From Nitrososphaeraceae archaeon (GTDB lineage: Archaea > Thermoproteota > Nitrososphaeria > Nitrososphaerales > Nitrososphaeraceae): a DNA stretch of 36,307 nucleotides. The translations under genes and the position numbers were made by a program. Below are positions 24,203 through 32,772 of this stretch, piece after piece. The notes beneath the pieces were generated by a model. The model did no database searches and was not told the DNA's origin. It saw only the letters and a program-made list of their open reading frames with translations. The stretch lies in NCBI GenBank assembly GCA_016782225.1, contig JADDOW010000001.1:1-36307 (forward strand). Reading direction: 5' to 3'. Position 1 is the stretch's first letter, and each line of letters opens with the position of its first letter.

Positions 24203-25708
24203 ATGTATAGATCGAGACCACATGGGAATTTAGATGATTCTGCACTTTCCTTTCTGTCTTCTGTATATGATGACCATAACTTGCTCTTTTATGATATTAT
24301 AGGTAGTCAGGCTCATGTTGTAATGTTATATGAGGTTGGTATATTGTCAAAAAACGAATTAAAAAAAATACTAGAGAGTACAACTAGTTTATTGAATAAT
24401 GCCAGTTTATTAAAAGAATTTGGAAACTCAAATTCTGAAGACATACATGAGTTAGTTGAATCTGCAATTATTAAGATGACTGATATGGAATCAGGCGGAA
24501 AAATGCATACTGCACGATCAAGAAACGATCAGGTTGTTTTAGATATGCGAATGAAAGCACGAGATGATATAAACAACATATGTCAAAATTTGATCATTTT
24601 GATTTCTTCTATAATCAAAAGAGCAGAAGAGAATATCGATTCTATAATGCCTATGTATACTCATTTGCAACATGCTCAATTAGGGGTTTTTTCTCATTAT
24701 CTGCTATCTTATGCTTATTCGTTAATTCGTGATTTTGATAGATTCTTTGAATTATATGATAGGATTAATTGTTCTCCATTAGGCGCCTGTGCTATTGGTG
24801 GTAGCAGTATCAACATTGATAGGGAAAGAGTTTCATCTATGTTGGGATTCTCGGGTTTAATTTACAATAGCATAGATGCAACTAGCTCACGCGATTCATT
24901 GATAGAGTTTGCATCCAATTCTCTGATATGCATGTTAAACTTGTGTAGAGTGTCTGAAGATCTAATATTATGGGCTACTTCTGAATTTGGATTCATATCT
25001 TTAGATGATGGGTTTAGCTCTTCCTCTTCTGTTATGCCACAGAAAAAAAATCCTGATCCACTTGAAATAATAAGGGGAAAGACTGGCCTGGCCACCGGAA
25101 TTTTGCAATCCATATATTCAATTATGAAAGGACTTCCATCCGGTTATAGTAGAGATCTGCAGGAAATCAAGCCTTCCTTGTGGAAGATGTCATCTATACT
25201 AGAAGATTCGTTATTGATAACCAATGGCATAATTAAAACCCTTAAAATCAATAAAAAAAGGATGTATGAGATTTCATCCGAAAGCTATGCAATTTCACTT
25301 GACATATCCGAACAGCTGATTAAGAGAAAAAAAATTTCATTTAGGTCTTCACATAAATTAGTTGGTGGACTTGTTGACTATGCGATAAAAAAAGGCAATA
25401 TTCCACTTAACCTACTAAGTATTGATGATATTTCTCGGTTTTTAACCAACACTGATTTCTCAAATTATGGTATAACCTCAAATGATCTTTATATGTTAAT
25501 TAAAGATGTCACCCCTGAAAATTCCATTAACTATAGAATTACTAAAGGTTCCCCAAATAAAAAAGAACAATTGGAAATGATTTTATTTTTGAATCTTAAG
25601 ATAGGTGAATACCAAAAAAAAAGTGAAATGCGAATAGATTCTCTTAGAGATAAAATGAATGAATTAAGATTCACTATTGAAAAACATATAGATGATGACT
25701 CCTCCTAA
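24203..25708 (+). CDS. argH: Argininosuccinate lyase
   Basis: A 501-residue fumarase/aspartase-superfamily enzyme that splits argininosuccinate into arginine and fumarate. It has the substrate-binding MHTARSRNDQV, the catalytic His in MYTHLQHAQ, the flexible signature loop SSSVMPQKKNPDPLE with catalytic Ser, and LPSGYSRDLQEIKPSLW. Position 1 of the usual GSS loop is Ser rather than Gly, a mild change. The C-terminal extension after residue 470 is charged and helical. It stands alone, with no other arginine genes adjacent. Confidence 0.95.
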   Translation: MYRSRPHGNLDDSALSFLSSVYDDHNLLFYDIIGSQAHVVMLYEVGILSKNELKKILESTTSLLNNASLLKEFGNSNSEDIHELVESAIIKMTDMESGGKMHTARSRNDQVVLDMRMKARDDINNICQNLIILISSIIKRAEENIDSIMPMYTHLQHAQLGVFSHYLLSYAYSLIRDFDRFFELYDRINCSPLGACAIGGSSINIDRERVSSMLGFSGLIYNSIDATSSRDSLIEFASNSLICMLNLCRVSEDLILWATSEFGFISLDDGFSSSSSVMPQKKNPDPLEIIRGKTGLATGILQSIYSIMKGLPSGYSRDLQEIKPSLWKMSSILEDSLLITNGIIKTLKINKKRMYEISSESYAISLDISEQLIKRKKISFRSSHKLVGGLVDYAIKKGNIPLNLLSIDDISRFLTNTDFSNYGITSNDLYMLIKDVTPENSINYRITKGSPNKKEQLEMILFLNLKIGEYQKKSEMRIDSLRDKMNELRFTIEKHIDDDSS

Positions 25709-25790
25709 TTTCTATCTATAAAATAAAAAAGAGTGAGATAATTTCCTTAGAAATCTTAGATTTAAATTATCCTATTAACTAATTGTATTG

Positions 25791-26114
25791 ATGTCAGAAG
25801 TACACTCACAACCTAATCAACAAAACAATGAAAATAGCTCTACAAGAGACTCCATATATATCGGGAAGAAACCTTTAATGGCATATGTAACTTCTACACT
25901 AATCCAATTAGCTAATCAGCCATCTGTAACTATTAAAGCAAGAGGGTTAAGCATTGGGCGAGCTGTAGATGTATCTCAAATAATATTGAAACGAATGGAA
26001 AATGCAGGTTATTCTATCGGTGATATCAAAATTGGATCAGAAACAGTTCAAGCAGAAGATGGCAGAACAAGAAATGTTTCGACAATAGAAATACAAGTTA
26101 ATAGACAATCCTGA
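25791..26114 (+). CDS. alba: Alba-family chromatin/RNA-binding protein
   Basis: A 107-residue Alba protein that packs DNA and binds RNA. An Asn/Gln-rich 20-residue N-terminal extension precedes the domain; YIGKKPLMAYV contains the nucleic-acid-binding Lys pair (K26-K27) whose acetylation regulates Alba in other archaea. SVTIKARGLSIGRAVDVSQIILKRM and the hairpin IKIGSETVQAEDGRTRNVSTIEI complete the fold. ATG 25791 is the likely start; a TTG lies directly before it. Confidence 0.94.
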   Translation: MSEVHSQPNQQNNENSSTRDSIYIGKKPLMAYVTSTLIQLANQPSVTIKARGLSIGRAVDVSQIILKRMENAGYSIGDIKIGSETVQAEDGRTRNVSTIEIQVNRQS

Positions 26115-26148
26115 AAATCCAAGTTTTAATTTTTACTCCTTTTGTATT

Positions 26149-26805
26149 ATGGAAAAAAATACAAATAAAACAAAAATAGCTGCAATATTTTTAGCTCATC
26201 TAAACCCATTAACACTTTCACATGAAAAAATTATAGAAAATTTGCTACAAAATTATAAAGTTTATGTTTTCCCTGTCAGATTTATAAAAAACCAAAAGGA
26301 AGTTACCACCAGAAGCTTTCCTTTCTCTTTTGAAATTCGAAAACAAATGATTCAAGAATCATTTGATTATAATGAAAATGTTCGAGTATTGGGAGATTAT
26401 GCCTTTGTTTCACCATATGTAAAGTATTTCTCTCCTTTTTTTCCACCACCATTTTTACAATTAAAAAAAAAAATTATTTTTAACGTACAGGAACCTGACT
26501 TTATTACTTATACTGGTGATAGGGCCGAAAGATTGCTATTGCAACTTTTTGGTTTTAACCCCATACAAGCTAACAGACAGGTTATCTCTTCTACCAATGT
26601 GAAAAATCTATTATATAGGTCTGCTTTGGACTCTGAAACATCATACCAATCCGATAACCTGAAATTGGAATGGGGTAAATTTGTTTCGCCAAAAGTTCAT
26701 GACATAATCAGAAACAATTGGGGTGTCATTGAGCGTTTTTCTAATGCTGATGATAAAACTATCCGCATCTTTGGAATGAAATTCCCAAAAGATGGTTTTT
26801 TCTAA
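26149..26805 (+). CDS. Nucleotidyltransferase-fold protein (cytidylyl/adenylyltransferase-like)
   Basis: A 218-residue protein with the HxGH-type nucleotidyltransferase fold. AAIFLAHLNPLTLSHEKII aligns with the N-terminal (T/H)xGH loop of PPAT/NMNAT-type enzymes but reads TLSH, with Ser for the usual Gly. The C-terminal half has YTGDRAERLLLQLFGF and QVISSTNVKNLLY, which matches the ISSTxIR nucleotide-binding motif. The middle contains a Pro/Phe-rich loop (SPFFPPPFLQLKKK). It probably transfers an AMP or CMP group to a phosphorylated substrate; the substrate is not readable. Confidence 0.7.
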   Translation: MEKNTNKTKIAAIFLAHLNPLTLSHEKIIENLLQNYKVYVFPVRFIKNQKEVTTRSFPFSFEIRKQMIQESFDYNENVRVLGDYAFVSPYVKYFSPFFPPPFLQLKKKIIFNVQEPDFITYTGDRAERLLLQLFGFNPIQANRQVISSTNVKNLLYRSALDSETSYQSDNLKLEWGKFVSPKVHDIIRNNWGVIERFSNADDKTIRIFGMKFPKDGFF

Positions 26806-26855
26806 AAAAATAATAAAATTTAACACTTTTATATTAGTAAAAAACTTGCAAATCT

Positions 26856-27773
26856 ATGAAAACTAAAAATGCTGATTTTATTTGGTTTGATGGCGAATTC
26901 AAATCTTGGGAATCCGTCAATGTACCTATTACAACTCATGCATTGCATTATGGAACCTCTGTTTTTGAAGGCATAAGGGGTTATTCAAATGGTAACAATC
27001 TTTTTATTTTTAAACTAAGGGAGCACATAAAAAGATTAATTCAGTCTGCGGAAATGTATTCTATTAATTCTAAATATTCGATAGATGATATCTGTAGTTA
27101 TGTCATTCAATTACTAAGAAAGAATGATATTAAAGAATCTTGTTACATTAGACCTTTACTTTTTGTTGGGCTGCATGGAATCGACCTAAATGTCAATCTA
27201 AACTCGCCAACTCATCTTGCTATAATTGCATTTCCTTTCAGCCGTTATTTTCCTGAGAGTGGCATTAGAACTTGTATTTCCTCGTGGAGGCGTATTAACG
27301 GAAACTCTACCCCACCAATGGCCAAGGCTGGAGGTAATTATTTGAATTCTATATTGGCTACTCAAGAATGCAAGAGGAATGGGTATGATGAGTCTATTTT
27401 GTTGGATTACAATGGAAATGTTAGTGAAGCACCAGGTGAAAATATTTTTGTTATTCGAAATAGTAAAATATATACCCCATCCCTTTCAGATTCTATACTT
27501 GAGGGAATCACGAGAGATACAGCCATTACAATAGCGAAAAATCTTGGATATGAAGTTTACGAGCGCACCATTACACGATCAGAGTTGTATATGGCAGATG
27601 AGATATTTGTAACGGGAACAGCTGCAGAAATAACGTCTATCATCGGTGTTGACAATCATGCTATCGGTGATGGTCTGGTGGGTGAAATTACAAAACAGAT
27701 TTCTGGTTTTTACCAGAAAATAGTAATTTCTGAAGTTAGCCAATTCCGAGAGTGGCTTACTAATGTATGGTAA
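26856..27773 (+). CDS. ilvE: Branched-chain amino acid aminotransferase
   Basis: A 305-residue fold-type IV PLP aminotransferase for the last step of Val, Leu and Ile synthesis. HALHYGTSVFEGIRGY, the PLP lysine K157 in PPMAKAGGNYLNS, phosphate-binding EAPGENIFV, GITRDTAI and FVTGTAAEIT all match IlvE. The length is standard. An upstream TATA-like TTTTATATTA (about 26827-26836) fits a short leader. It is followed by the sugar-nucleotide block but is not the fold type expected for sugar aminotransferases. Confidence 0.95.
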   Translation: MKTKNADFIWFDGEFKSWESVNVPITTHALHYGTSVFEGIRGYSNGNNLFIFKLREHIKRLIQSAEMYSINSKYSIDDICSYVIQLLRKNDIKESCYIRPLLFVGLHGIDLNVNLNSPTHLAIIAFPFSRYFPESGIRTCISSWRRINGNSTPPMAKAGGNYLNSILATQECKRNGYDESILLDYNGNVSEAPGENIFVIRNSKIYTPSLSDSILEGITRDTAITIAKNLGYEVYERTITRSELYMADEIFVTGTAAEITSIIGVDNHAIGDGLVGEITKQISGFYQKIVISEVSQFREWLTNVW

Positions 27774-27835
27774 CCCTATTTGACGGATTTACCCTTAAAT
27801 GTCTGTTTGCCATTTTATTGCGAGTGAGCCAGTAA

Positions 27836-28789
27836 ATGAGCGAATATGACTTAAATATTGCAGTAATTGGAACGGGAGGGTGGGGAAAGAATCATGTTCG
27901 TGTACTAAACGATTTGGGTGTGTTAAGTGCAGTATGCGATTCTGACGAAAATAGAATCAAGTCCATTTCAAGTAAATATAAAATACATTCCTACTCCAAC
28001 CTAAAAGATTTATTTGAAAAAGAACGTAATCTTGATGCCTGCTTGGTTTGCACCCCAACCAAAACTCATTATGCAATCGCATCAGAAATCATAAAACGCA
28101 AAATAAATGTTTTTGTTGAAAAGCCGTTGTCCTTTTCATCAGTGGAGTGTGAGGAATTAACTAAATTGTCAAAACAACATGATGTGATATTGACATCTGG
28201 TTATATTGAAAGATTTAATCCTGCAATTCAAGACCTTAAACACATTATTGAAGAAAACACTTGTGGTGAACTGTTAATGATGGAGTTTCATCGTGAGAAC
28301 AGAATGCCATTGCATATAAAGGACGTGGGAATAATTTATGATACCTCTGTACATGACATTGATACTGCATTGTTTATTTTTAACTCAAAACCAGCTGTTG
28401 TCTTTGCTCGATCAGGAAGAAAGTTTCATTCTTCAGAAGATTTTGCTACCATAATGTTAGGATTTGAAAATCAAAAAGTTGCAATTATTGCCTCTAACTG
28501 GATCACTCCAAAAAAAGTTAGGAGATTCAGTGCAGTCTGTTCGGAAGGAATTATCACTGGAGATTTTATAACTCAGGAAATAAAAATAGACGATGAAAAT
28601 AAAACGCTTATTCCGCGAAGACAATTTCAGGAACCTTTGACTTTGGAGTTAAAAAGTTTTCTTCAATCTTTGACGGGTAAAATAACAAAATTTTTGGTAA
28701 CCCCTGAGGAAGCAACTGCAGTAACCAAAATCGCAGAAGCTGCCCTCATTTCAAGTAACACTGGGGCGCCAGTTTATCTTACCTATTGA
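27836..28789 (+). CDS. Gfo/Idh/MocA oxidoreductase, probable UDP-GlcNAc(A) 3-dehydrogenase
   Basis: A 317-residue NAD(P)-dependent sugar oxidoreductase. The Rossmann motif is AVIGTGGWGKNHVRVL, followed by VCTPTKTHYAIA and the family hallmark VFVEKPLS with its catalytic-region Lys. GYIERFNPAI and GIIYDTSVHDIDTALFIF carry the C-terminal-domain Asp-His region. The GYIERFNPA and VHDID pattern matches archaeal UDP-N-acetylglucosamine 3-dehydrogenases and the bacterial WbpB/WlbA group. The next gene, a WbpD-like acetyltransferase, supports a role in making 2,3-diacetamido sugars. The exact substrate is inferred. Confidence 0.85.
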   Translation: MSEYDLNIAVIGTGGWGKNHVRVLNDLGVLSAVCDSDENRIKSISSKYKIHSYSNLKDLFEKERNLDACLVCTPTKTHYAIASEIIKRKINVFVEKPLSFSSVECEELTKLSKQHDVILTSGYIERFNPAIQDLKHIIEENTCGELLMMEFHRENRMPLHIKDVGIIYDTSVHDIDTALFIFNSKPAVVFARSGRKFHSSEDFATIMLGFENQKVAIIASNWITPKKVRRFSAVCSEGIITGDFITQEIKIDDENKTLIPRRQFQEPLTLELKSFLQSLTGKITKFLVTPEEATAVTKIAEAALISSNTGAPVYLTY

Positions 28790-28922
28790 AACTTTTGATA
28801 TTGCCTAAAGTCATAACTTTTTTCTTGCTTATTGTCGTCTTGGCAGTTGACAGGGCATTGACAATTAATTTCAAGTTACTGTAATATGATTTTTATAGTG
28901 GTTGTTTTAGTGATAACAACTA

Positions 28923-29414
28923 TTGGAAAACAAGGCGAATCCTGTAATTAATTTTGTTTCTCCAAAAGCAAAAATTGGGAAAAATGTTAAAATATGGCAT
29001 TTTGCGTATGTAGGTGAAAATACGTCAATAGGCAACAATGTCATGGTTGGTTCTCTAACTCATGTTGATTATGGTGTCAAAATTGGAGATAATTGCCGTA
29101 TAGAAGGCTCTGTATATATTCCACCACTTACGGAAATTGGAAATGATGTTTTTGTTGGGCCCGGGGCAACGTTTACAAATGATCCATACCCTATGAGTAA
29201 AAAAATGATTGGTGTGATTGTTGAAGACGGTGTGATTATTGGGGGGCGGTCTGTCATTAAACCTGGAGTCAGAATAGGCAAAAACAGCGTTATTGCGATG
29301 GCTTCTGTAGTTACTAAAGATGTTCCCCCAGATGTTGTCGTAATGGGACACCCTGCAATAGTAAAATACTCTAGAGAGGAATATAACATCAAGAAAGACA
29401 ACTGGAACCTCTGA
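28923..29414 (+). CDS. Left-handed beta-helix acyltransferase (WbpD-like sugar N-acetyltransferase)
   Basis: A 163-residue hexapeptide-repeat protein; isoleucine/valine-x-x-G repeats run through most of the length (KIGKNVKIWHFAYVGENTSI, KIGDNCRIEGSVYI, VIIGGRSVIKPGVRIGKNS). KIWHF and VGPGATFTNDPYP are typical of WbpD/WlbB-type enzymes that N-acetylate 3-amino sugars on UDP-GlcNAc3N derivatives. The start is uncertain: TTG at 28923 gives a full N-terminal coil and no ATG is available upstream. It lies 133 nt after the Gfo/Idh gene. Confidence 0.86.
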   Translation: MENKANPVINFVSPKAKIGKNVKIWHFAYVGENTSIGNNVMVGSLTHVDYGVKIGDNCRIEGSVYIPPLTEIGNDVFVGPGATFTNDPYPMSKKMIGVIVEDGVIIGGRSVIKPGVRIGKNSVIAMASVVTKDVPPDVVVMGHPAIVKYSREEYNIKKDNWNL

Positions 29415-29504
29415 TCTGATCTGTCTTTTCTTCTTCAATTTTTTTAATGTTATATGTTGCAAAACAACAACACAAGTCTATGTTCTTTTTGGTTCTTTGA
29501 TTGA

Positions 29505-30701
29505 TTATATTTCTACTGTATTAAAGAATGTGTTGGCTGACACTACTATTATTTTGGAGTTGTGGTAGTGGTTCTTATCTATTTTTGATATTATTTTTTT
29601 ATAGTCTTCGCTTGAACATGCAATTATTATGTTAGTCACTGTATTTGGTAGATAGTTTTCTATAGTTTGGGTGTCTACTTCTGCAATATAGTCCCTTAGT
29701 TTTAATTTTAGTGATTCCAGCATTATGGTTTTGTCGCCTCTCATTTCATTGTTGTCAATGGTCCACAATATGGTAACTTTTGTTCTGCTAGCCTTTATTT
29801 CTCTCAATTTTAACTGAATTCTTATTTCTTCAACAAGGCTTTTTGCGAATCCTTCAATTGACCTTATCGTACCATTGATAATATAACCCAAGGCTGATGA
29901 GTTTGTGAGCGACAAACTCAGAATCCTTAAATCAAACAGACCATTCACTATCTCATCAAAATATATGGGCTCTATATTATTTTGAGATATTTCACTTCTG
30001 ATTTCTTTTATTCTGTTTATCTTTGTGATTTCGTTAATTGATGTCATGTTAGAGTATCTGTTTACGATATTAATTGTATACAATAACTCTGCTGATGAAA
30101 TACTTAGTATCTTTAGTTTTTGCTTATCTATCTTGTAGATTAAATTTATGGTACTGCTAAAATAAGTATCACTTATTTGCTGATATGATCCTATGATTGT
30201 TTCCGCTGATTCAATTTTGTCCAATGGATTATAGTAATAGAAAATATCTGTTCCTACGGTAAAACCCGATAGGTGTTCTATTAGTGTTATTATTTCTGTA
30301 TTTCCACCTATTCCTAATGGGATATTAAAAACAATTGAGGTGTTTTTTTTTAAATTAGATATTATTTCTTTAAATTTTGGAATGATGTCATTTTTTACAT
30401 CATAGTTTGTTTTTCTAATTCTCGGAACAAAGAATATAATTGGAGCACCACTTATGGATTTATCAAATGGCTCTAAATTTAATAATAACTCCTCTTCCAT
30501 TAAAAATGCAATATTTGGATATTCTTTTACTATTTTTGGAGTTAATAATATGCCTAACCTTGAATTCTCATCAATTATAACTACCCTTGATTGATGCTGC
30601 AATATCCTTTTTGCTATTTCGTAGCCTTCAGTACTTAATCCATAAATTACAATATCCTTATTTTGGGTTGTGGTGGTTATTGATTCGTCGTTTGTCTCCA
30701 T
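29505..30701 (-). CDS. UDP-glucose/GDP-mannose dehydrogenase-like protein without the cysteine motif
   Basis: A 398-residue protein that follows the three-domain plan of nucleotide-sugar dehydrogenases in a diverged form. The N-terminal Rossmann part is DIVIYGLSTEGYEIAKRIL with acidic VVIIDEN. The middle helix SAELLYTINIVNRYSNMTSI corresponds to the AEMxKLxxNxxRxxxIA helix. The C-terminal part TKVTILWTIDNNEMRGDKTI matches the K-x-D-x-R-x-S region. The catalytic GGxCxPxD motif with its Cys is not visible where expected (between residues 255 and 300), so dehydrogenase activity is doubtful. The first 15 residues are Thr/Asn-rich. It is divergently oriented to the DUF354 gene. Confidence 0.68.
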   Translation of the reverse strand: METNDESITTTTQNKDIVIYGLSTEGYEIAKRILQHQSRVVIIDENSRLGILLTPKIVKEYPNIAFLMEEELLLNLEPFDKSISGAPIIFFVPRIRKTNYDVKNDIIPKFKEIISNLKKNTSIVFNIPLGIGGNTEIITLIEHLSGFTVGTDIFYYYNPLDKIESAETIIGSYQQISDTYFSSTINLIYKIDKQKLKILSISSAELLYTINIVNRYSNMTSINEITKINRIKEIRSEISQNNIEPIYFDEIVNGLFDLRILSLSLTNSSALGYIINGTIRSIEGFAKSLVEEIRIQLKLREIKASRTKVTILWTIDNNEMRGDKTIMLESLKLKLRDYIAEVDTQTIENYLPNTVTNIIIACSSEDYKKIISKIDKNHYHNSKIIVVSANTFFNTVEI

Positions 30702-30886
30702 CTCTTTCTTTTGTGCAATATTTGTATTTTCTGTGTCATTGCTAAACCTGATAGTTTCTTCTAAAATTCTTTACTTCACCATTAACTTAAGATTTCTATT
30801 TCTTTATTTAGTTTTGGGTTTGTTGATTTTTATTGCAATTTCGTTTTGCTTTTTACCTTGAATCGAAAGAATTTTTTAATGTTAAA

Positions 30887-31999
30887 ATGATATTTTTAGT
30901 TGTTGTGCGGATCTGGTTTGATATTTTGACACCTAAACAAATAATGTTTTTTAAACCTGCAATTGATATTTTAAGAAAACAAAACAATGACGTTTTGTGC
31001 ACCTCTAGGAATTACAGGGAGGCCAATGAGTTGTCTAAAATAAAAGGGTTGGACCTTTTGTTTGTAGGTAGCCATGGTGGCGCTGATCTCTATAACAAGC
31101 TCTATAACAGTACGGATAGGATTATGGGGTTATCAAAAATAATTCACGGTTTTTCCCCTGATTTGGTAATTAGTTTTTCATCTCCTGAAGCTTCAAGAGT
31201 TTCTTATGGATTGGGCATTAATCATTTAGGTTTTAATGACTCTCCCCATGCAGAGGCAGTTGCGAGGCTCTCTTTGCCTCTTTTGACCAAGTTGTTTTCA
31301 CCCTCTATAATTCCTTTGTCTTCATGGATAAAATACGGTATCTCATCAAAACAGATTATCAGATACAACGGATTGGACCCTGTTGCTTGGTTAATTCGAC
31401 ATGACGAATCCCATCTCAATAAAATTAACAATGACAGCGAAAAAACCGGGATTCTTGAAAATTTGAATATTGATCCTACAAAAAAAACCATATTGATAAG
31501 ATTGGAGGAATCAAAAGCAGCTTATATAACCAACAAAAAATTAATTACGCAACCATTGGCTTTGGTTGATTGTATAGTCAAACATTTCAATGAAAAAAAC
31601 AATATTGTTATTCTCTGTAGATATGTGGATCAAATTAACGAAATCTCAAGGCGCTTTAAAAACAAAGCTATAGTACTGACGGATGTGGTAGATGGCCTCG
31701 AGCTTTTAAAAAGTATTGATGTCTTTATTGGTGCTGGGGGTACCATGACTGCAGAATCGGCACTTTTGGGCAAACCTACAATTTCTATTGCACCTGTTCA
31801 TTTTTATGTAGACGATTACCTGAAAAGAACAGGATTAATAAAGAGAGCTTTTACCATGTCTCGCCTCGTATCCCTTGTGAACATGTTTTTGAATGACGAT
31901 CAGAATTGCATGTTATTAAAAGAAAAAGCTAGGGGGATATTGCAGACAATGGAGGATCCCATAGACAAGCTTGTATTGCACATAAACTCTAATTCGTAA
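30887..31999 (+). CDS. DUF354 family GT-B-fold protein (predicted glycosyltransferase/epimerase-like)
   Basis: About 370 residues of the archaeal DUF354 family (COG1817), related in fold to UDP-GlcNAc 2-epimerases and GT-B glycosyltransferases. The hallmark N-terminus is RIWFDILTPKQIMFFKP; then comes SFSSPEASRVSYGLGINHLGFNDSPHAEA, and the nucleotide-sugar-binding region VFIGAGGTMTAESALLGKPTIS. Family members are usually linked to surface polysaccharides. The open frame runs from 30833, but the family N-terminus argues for ATG 30887 or GTG 30905 as the start. The product probably uses sugars from the neighbouring block. Confidence 0.85.
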   Translation: MIFLVVVRIWFDILTPKQIMFFKPAIDILRKQNNDVLCTSRNYREANELSKIKGLDLLFVGSHGGADLYNKLYNSTDRIMGLSKIIHGFSPDLVISFSSPEASRVSYGLGINHLGFNDSPHAEAVARLSLPLLTKLFSPSIIPLSSWIKYGISSKQIIRYNGLDPVAWLIRHDESHLNKINNDSEKTGILENLNIDPTKKTILIRLEESKAAYITNKKLITQPLALVDCIVKHFNEKNNIVILCRYVDQINEISRRFKNKAIVLTDVVDGLELLKSIDVFIGAGGTMTAESALLGKPTISIAPVHFYVDDYLKRTGLIKRAFTMSRLVSLVNMFLNDDQNCMLLKEKARGILQTMEDPIDKLVLHINSNS

Positions 32000-32020
32000 A
32001 ACTTATAATGAAAGTAAATT

Positions 32021-32416
32021 TTATAATAAAATGCCCGGAAAGCCCGGTAGCATTATTAAATACCGAATGTAGCGGACAAGCATAGAGGCCTTTGGAGCCT
32101 TTGACCCCAGTTCGAATCTGGGCCGGGCTACTGCCATTATAATTGGTTTTGAATAAGAAATATTGGATTTTCTATTGATACTCGAAGAAATTGTTATGAT
32201 ATTTTCATTGTCTTGGATCTTGTCTGCTGGCTCAATGATTTGACTATCCCTAAAAACTGTATACACTTTCTCATTTACTGTATACAGTTTCTTGTCTATG
32301 CCATAATGAATATTGCAGGTGTTGCAATAGTAGCCTATTTTCTTAAGGGAACTATTCATCCCTTCCCGGATATAGGTAGAGTTGATGCCATGGTGACAAT
32401 TTTGGCATTTGGTCAT
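32021..32416 (-). CDS. Zinc-ribbon ORF whose 3' end runs into the antisense of tRNA-Gln
   Basis: A 131-codon frame. The first ~90 residues look protein-like: a zinc ribbon with C4, C7, C31 and C34 (CQNC ... CNTC), then KLYTVNEKVYTVFRD. The last ~35 codons (from AVARPRFELGS on) are simply the complement of the tRNA-Gln gene and its leader, so they are not a natural protein end. Most likely the original end was lost when DNA joined at the tRNA 3' end, or the frame is a relic. A weakly supported gene. Confidence 0.4.
   Translation of the reverse strand: MTKCQNCHHGINSTYIREGMNSSLKKIGYYCNTCNIHYGIDKKLYTVNEKVYTVFRDSQIIEPADKIQDNENIITISSSINRKSNISYSKPIIMAVARPRFELGSKAPKASMLVRYIRYLIMLPGFPGILL
32041..32130 (+). 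tRNA. tRNA-Gln (anticodon UUG) with a 17-nt insertion before the D-arm
   Basis: Acceptor AGCCCGG pairs with CCGGGCT and discriminator A follows; CCA is not encoded. T-arm CCCAG-TTCGAAT-CTGGG and anticodon arm GAGGC-CTTTGGA-GCCTT give anticodon TTG. The D-arm TGT-AGCGGACAA-GCA is intact, but 17 extra nt lie between position 8-10 and the D-stem. The insertion lets CGGTA pair with TACCG around an 11-nt loop. Removing 17 nt leaves a normal 73-nt tRNA. The exact borders are ambiguous by about 2 nt; keeping G at position 10 makes the intron 32051-32067. It is a non-canonical intron candidate. Confidence 0.9.
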
Positions 32417-32550
32417 ATCCTATAGTTTCTATATCGGGATTAAAGAAGATATTGAAAAACTTGGATTTAGTGGTGTCTGTGGCGGTGATTGTCCCGGCTG
32501 CGTTATTGACGAAAGACCAGCAACTGAACCAGAACAATATTATTATATAT

Positions 32551-32644
32551 GGCGGCCGTATGGCCGCTTCTAATCCATAATATCAATAATCCTACTTTCA
32601 CTCATCCAAGCATCATGCACTTAATCAAAAATTCTTTTTGTTGG
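32551..32644 (+). repeat. Diverged direct repeat, copy 1, led by a GGCGGCC palindrome
   Basis: Begins with GCGGCC-GTAT-GGCCGC (perfect 6-bp arms), then TAATCCATAATATCAATAATCCTACTTTC in pieces shared with copy 2 at 32937, including the common ATCAATAATCCTA and ACTTAATC blocks and a final TGTTGG. Confidence 0.6.
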
Positions 32645-32772
32645 CAGACTTGATTGTATTGATTCATTCTGTTAGTTCACAATAACCTAAGTGGGGTAAT
32701 CCCTCTATCTAATATGGTTATTATAAAATACATTAACCTGTCAGCCAATTGGGTTAAGTGGTAATTGCCATT

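Noticed and set aside
29055-29462. Two long minus-strand frames opposite the hexapeptide acetyltransferase
   Set aside because: Antisense shadows of the repeat-encoding gene, whose periodic codons keep other frames open.
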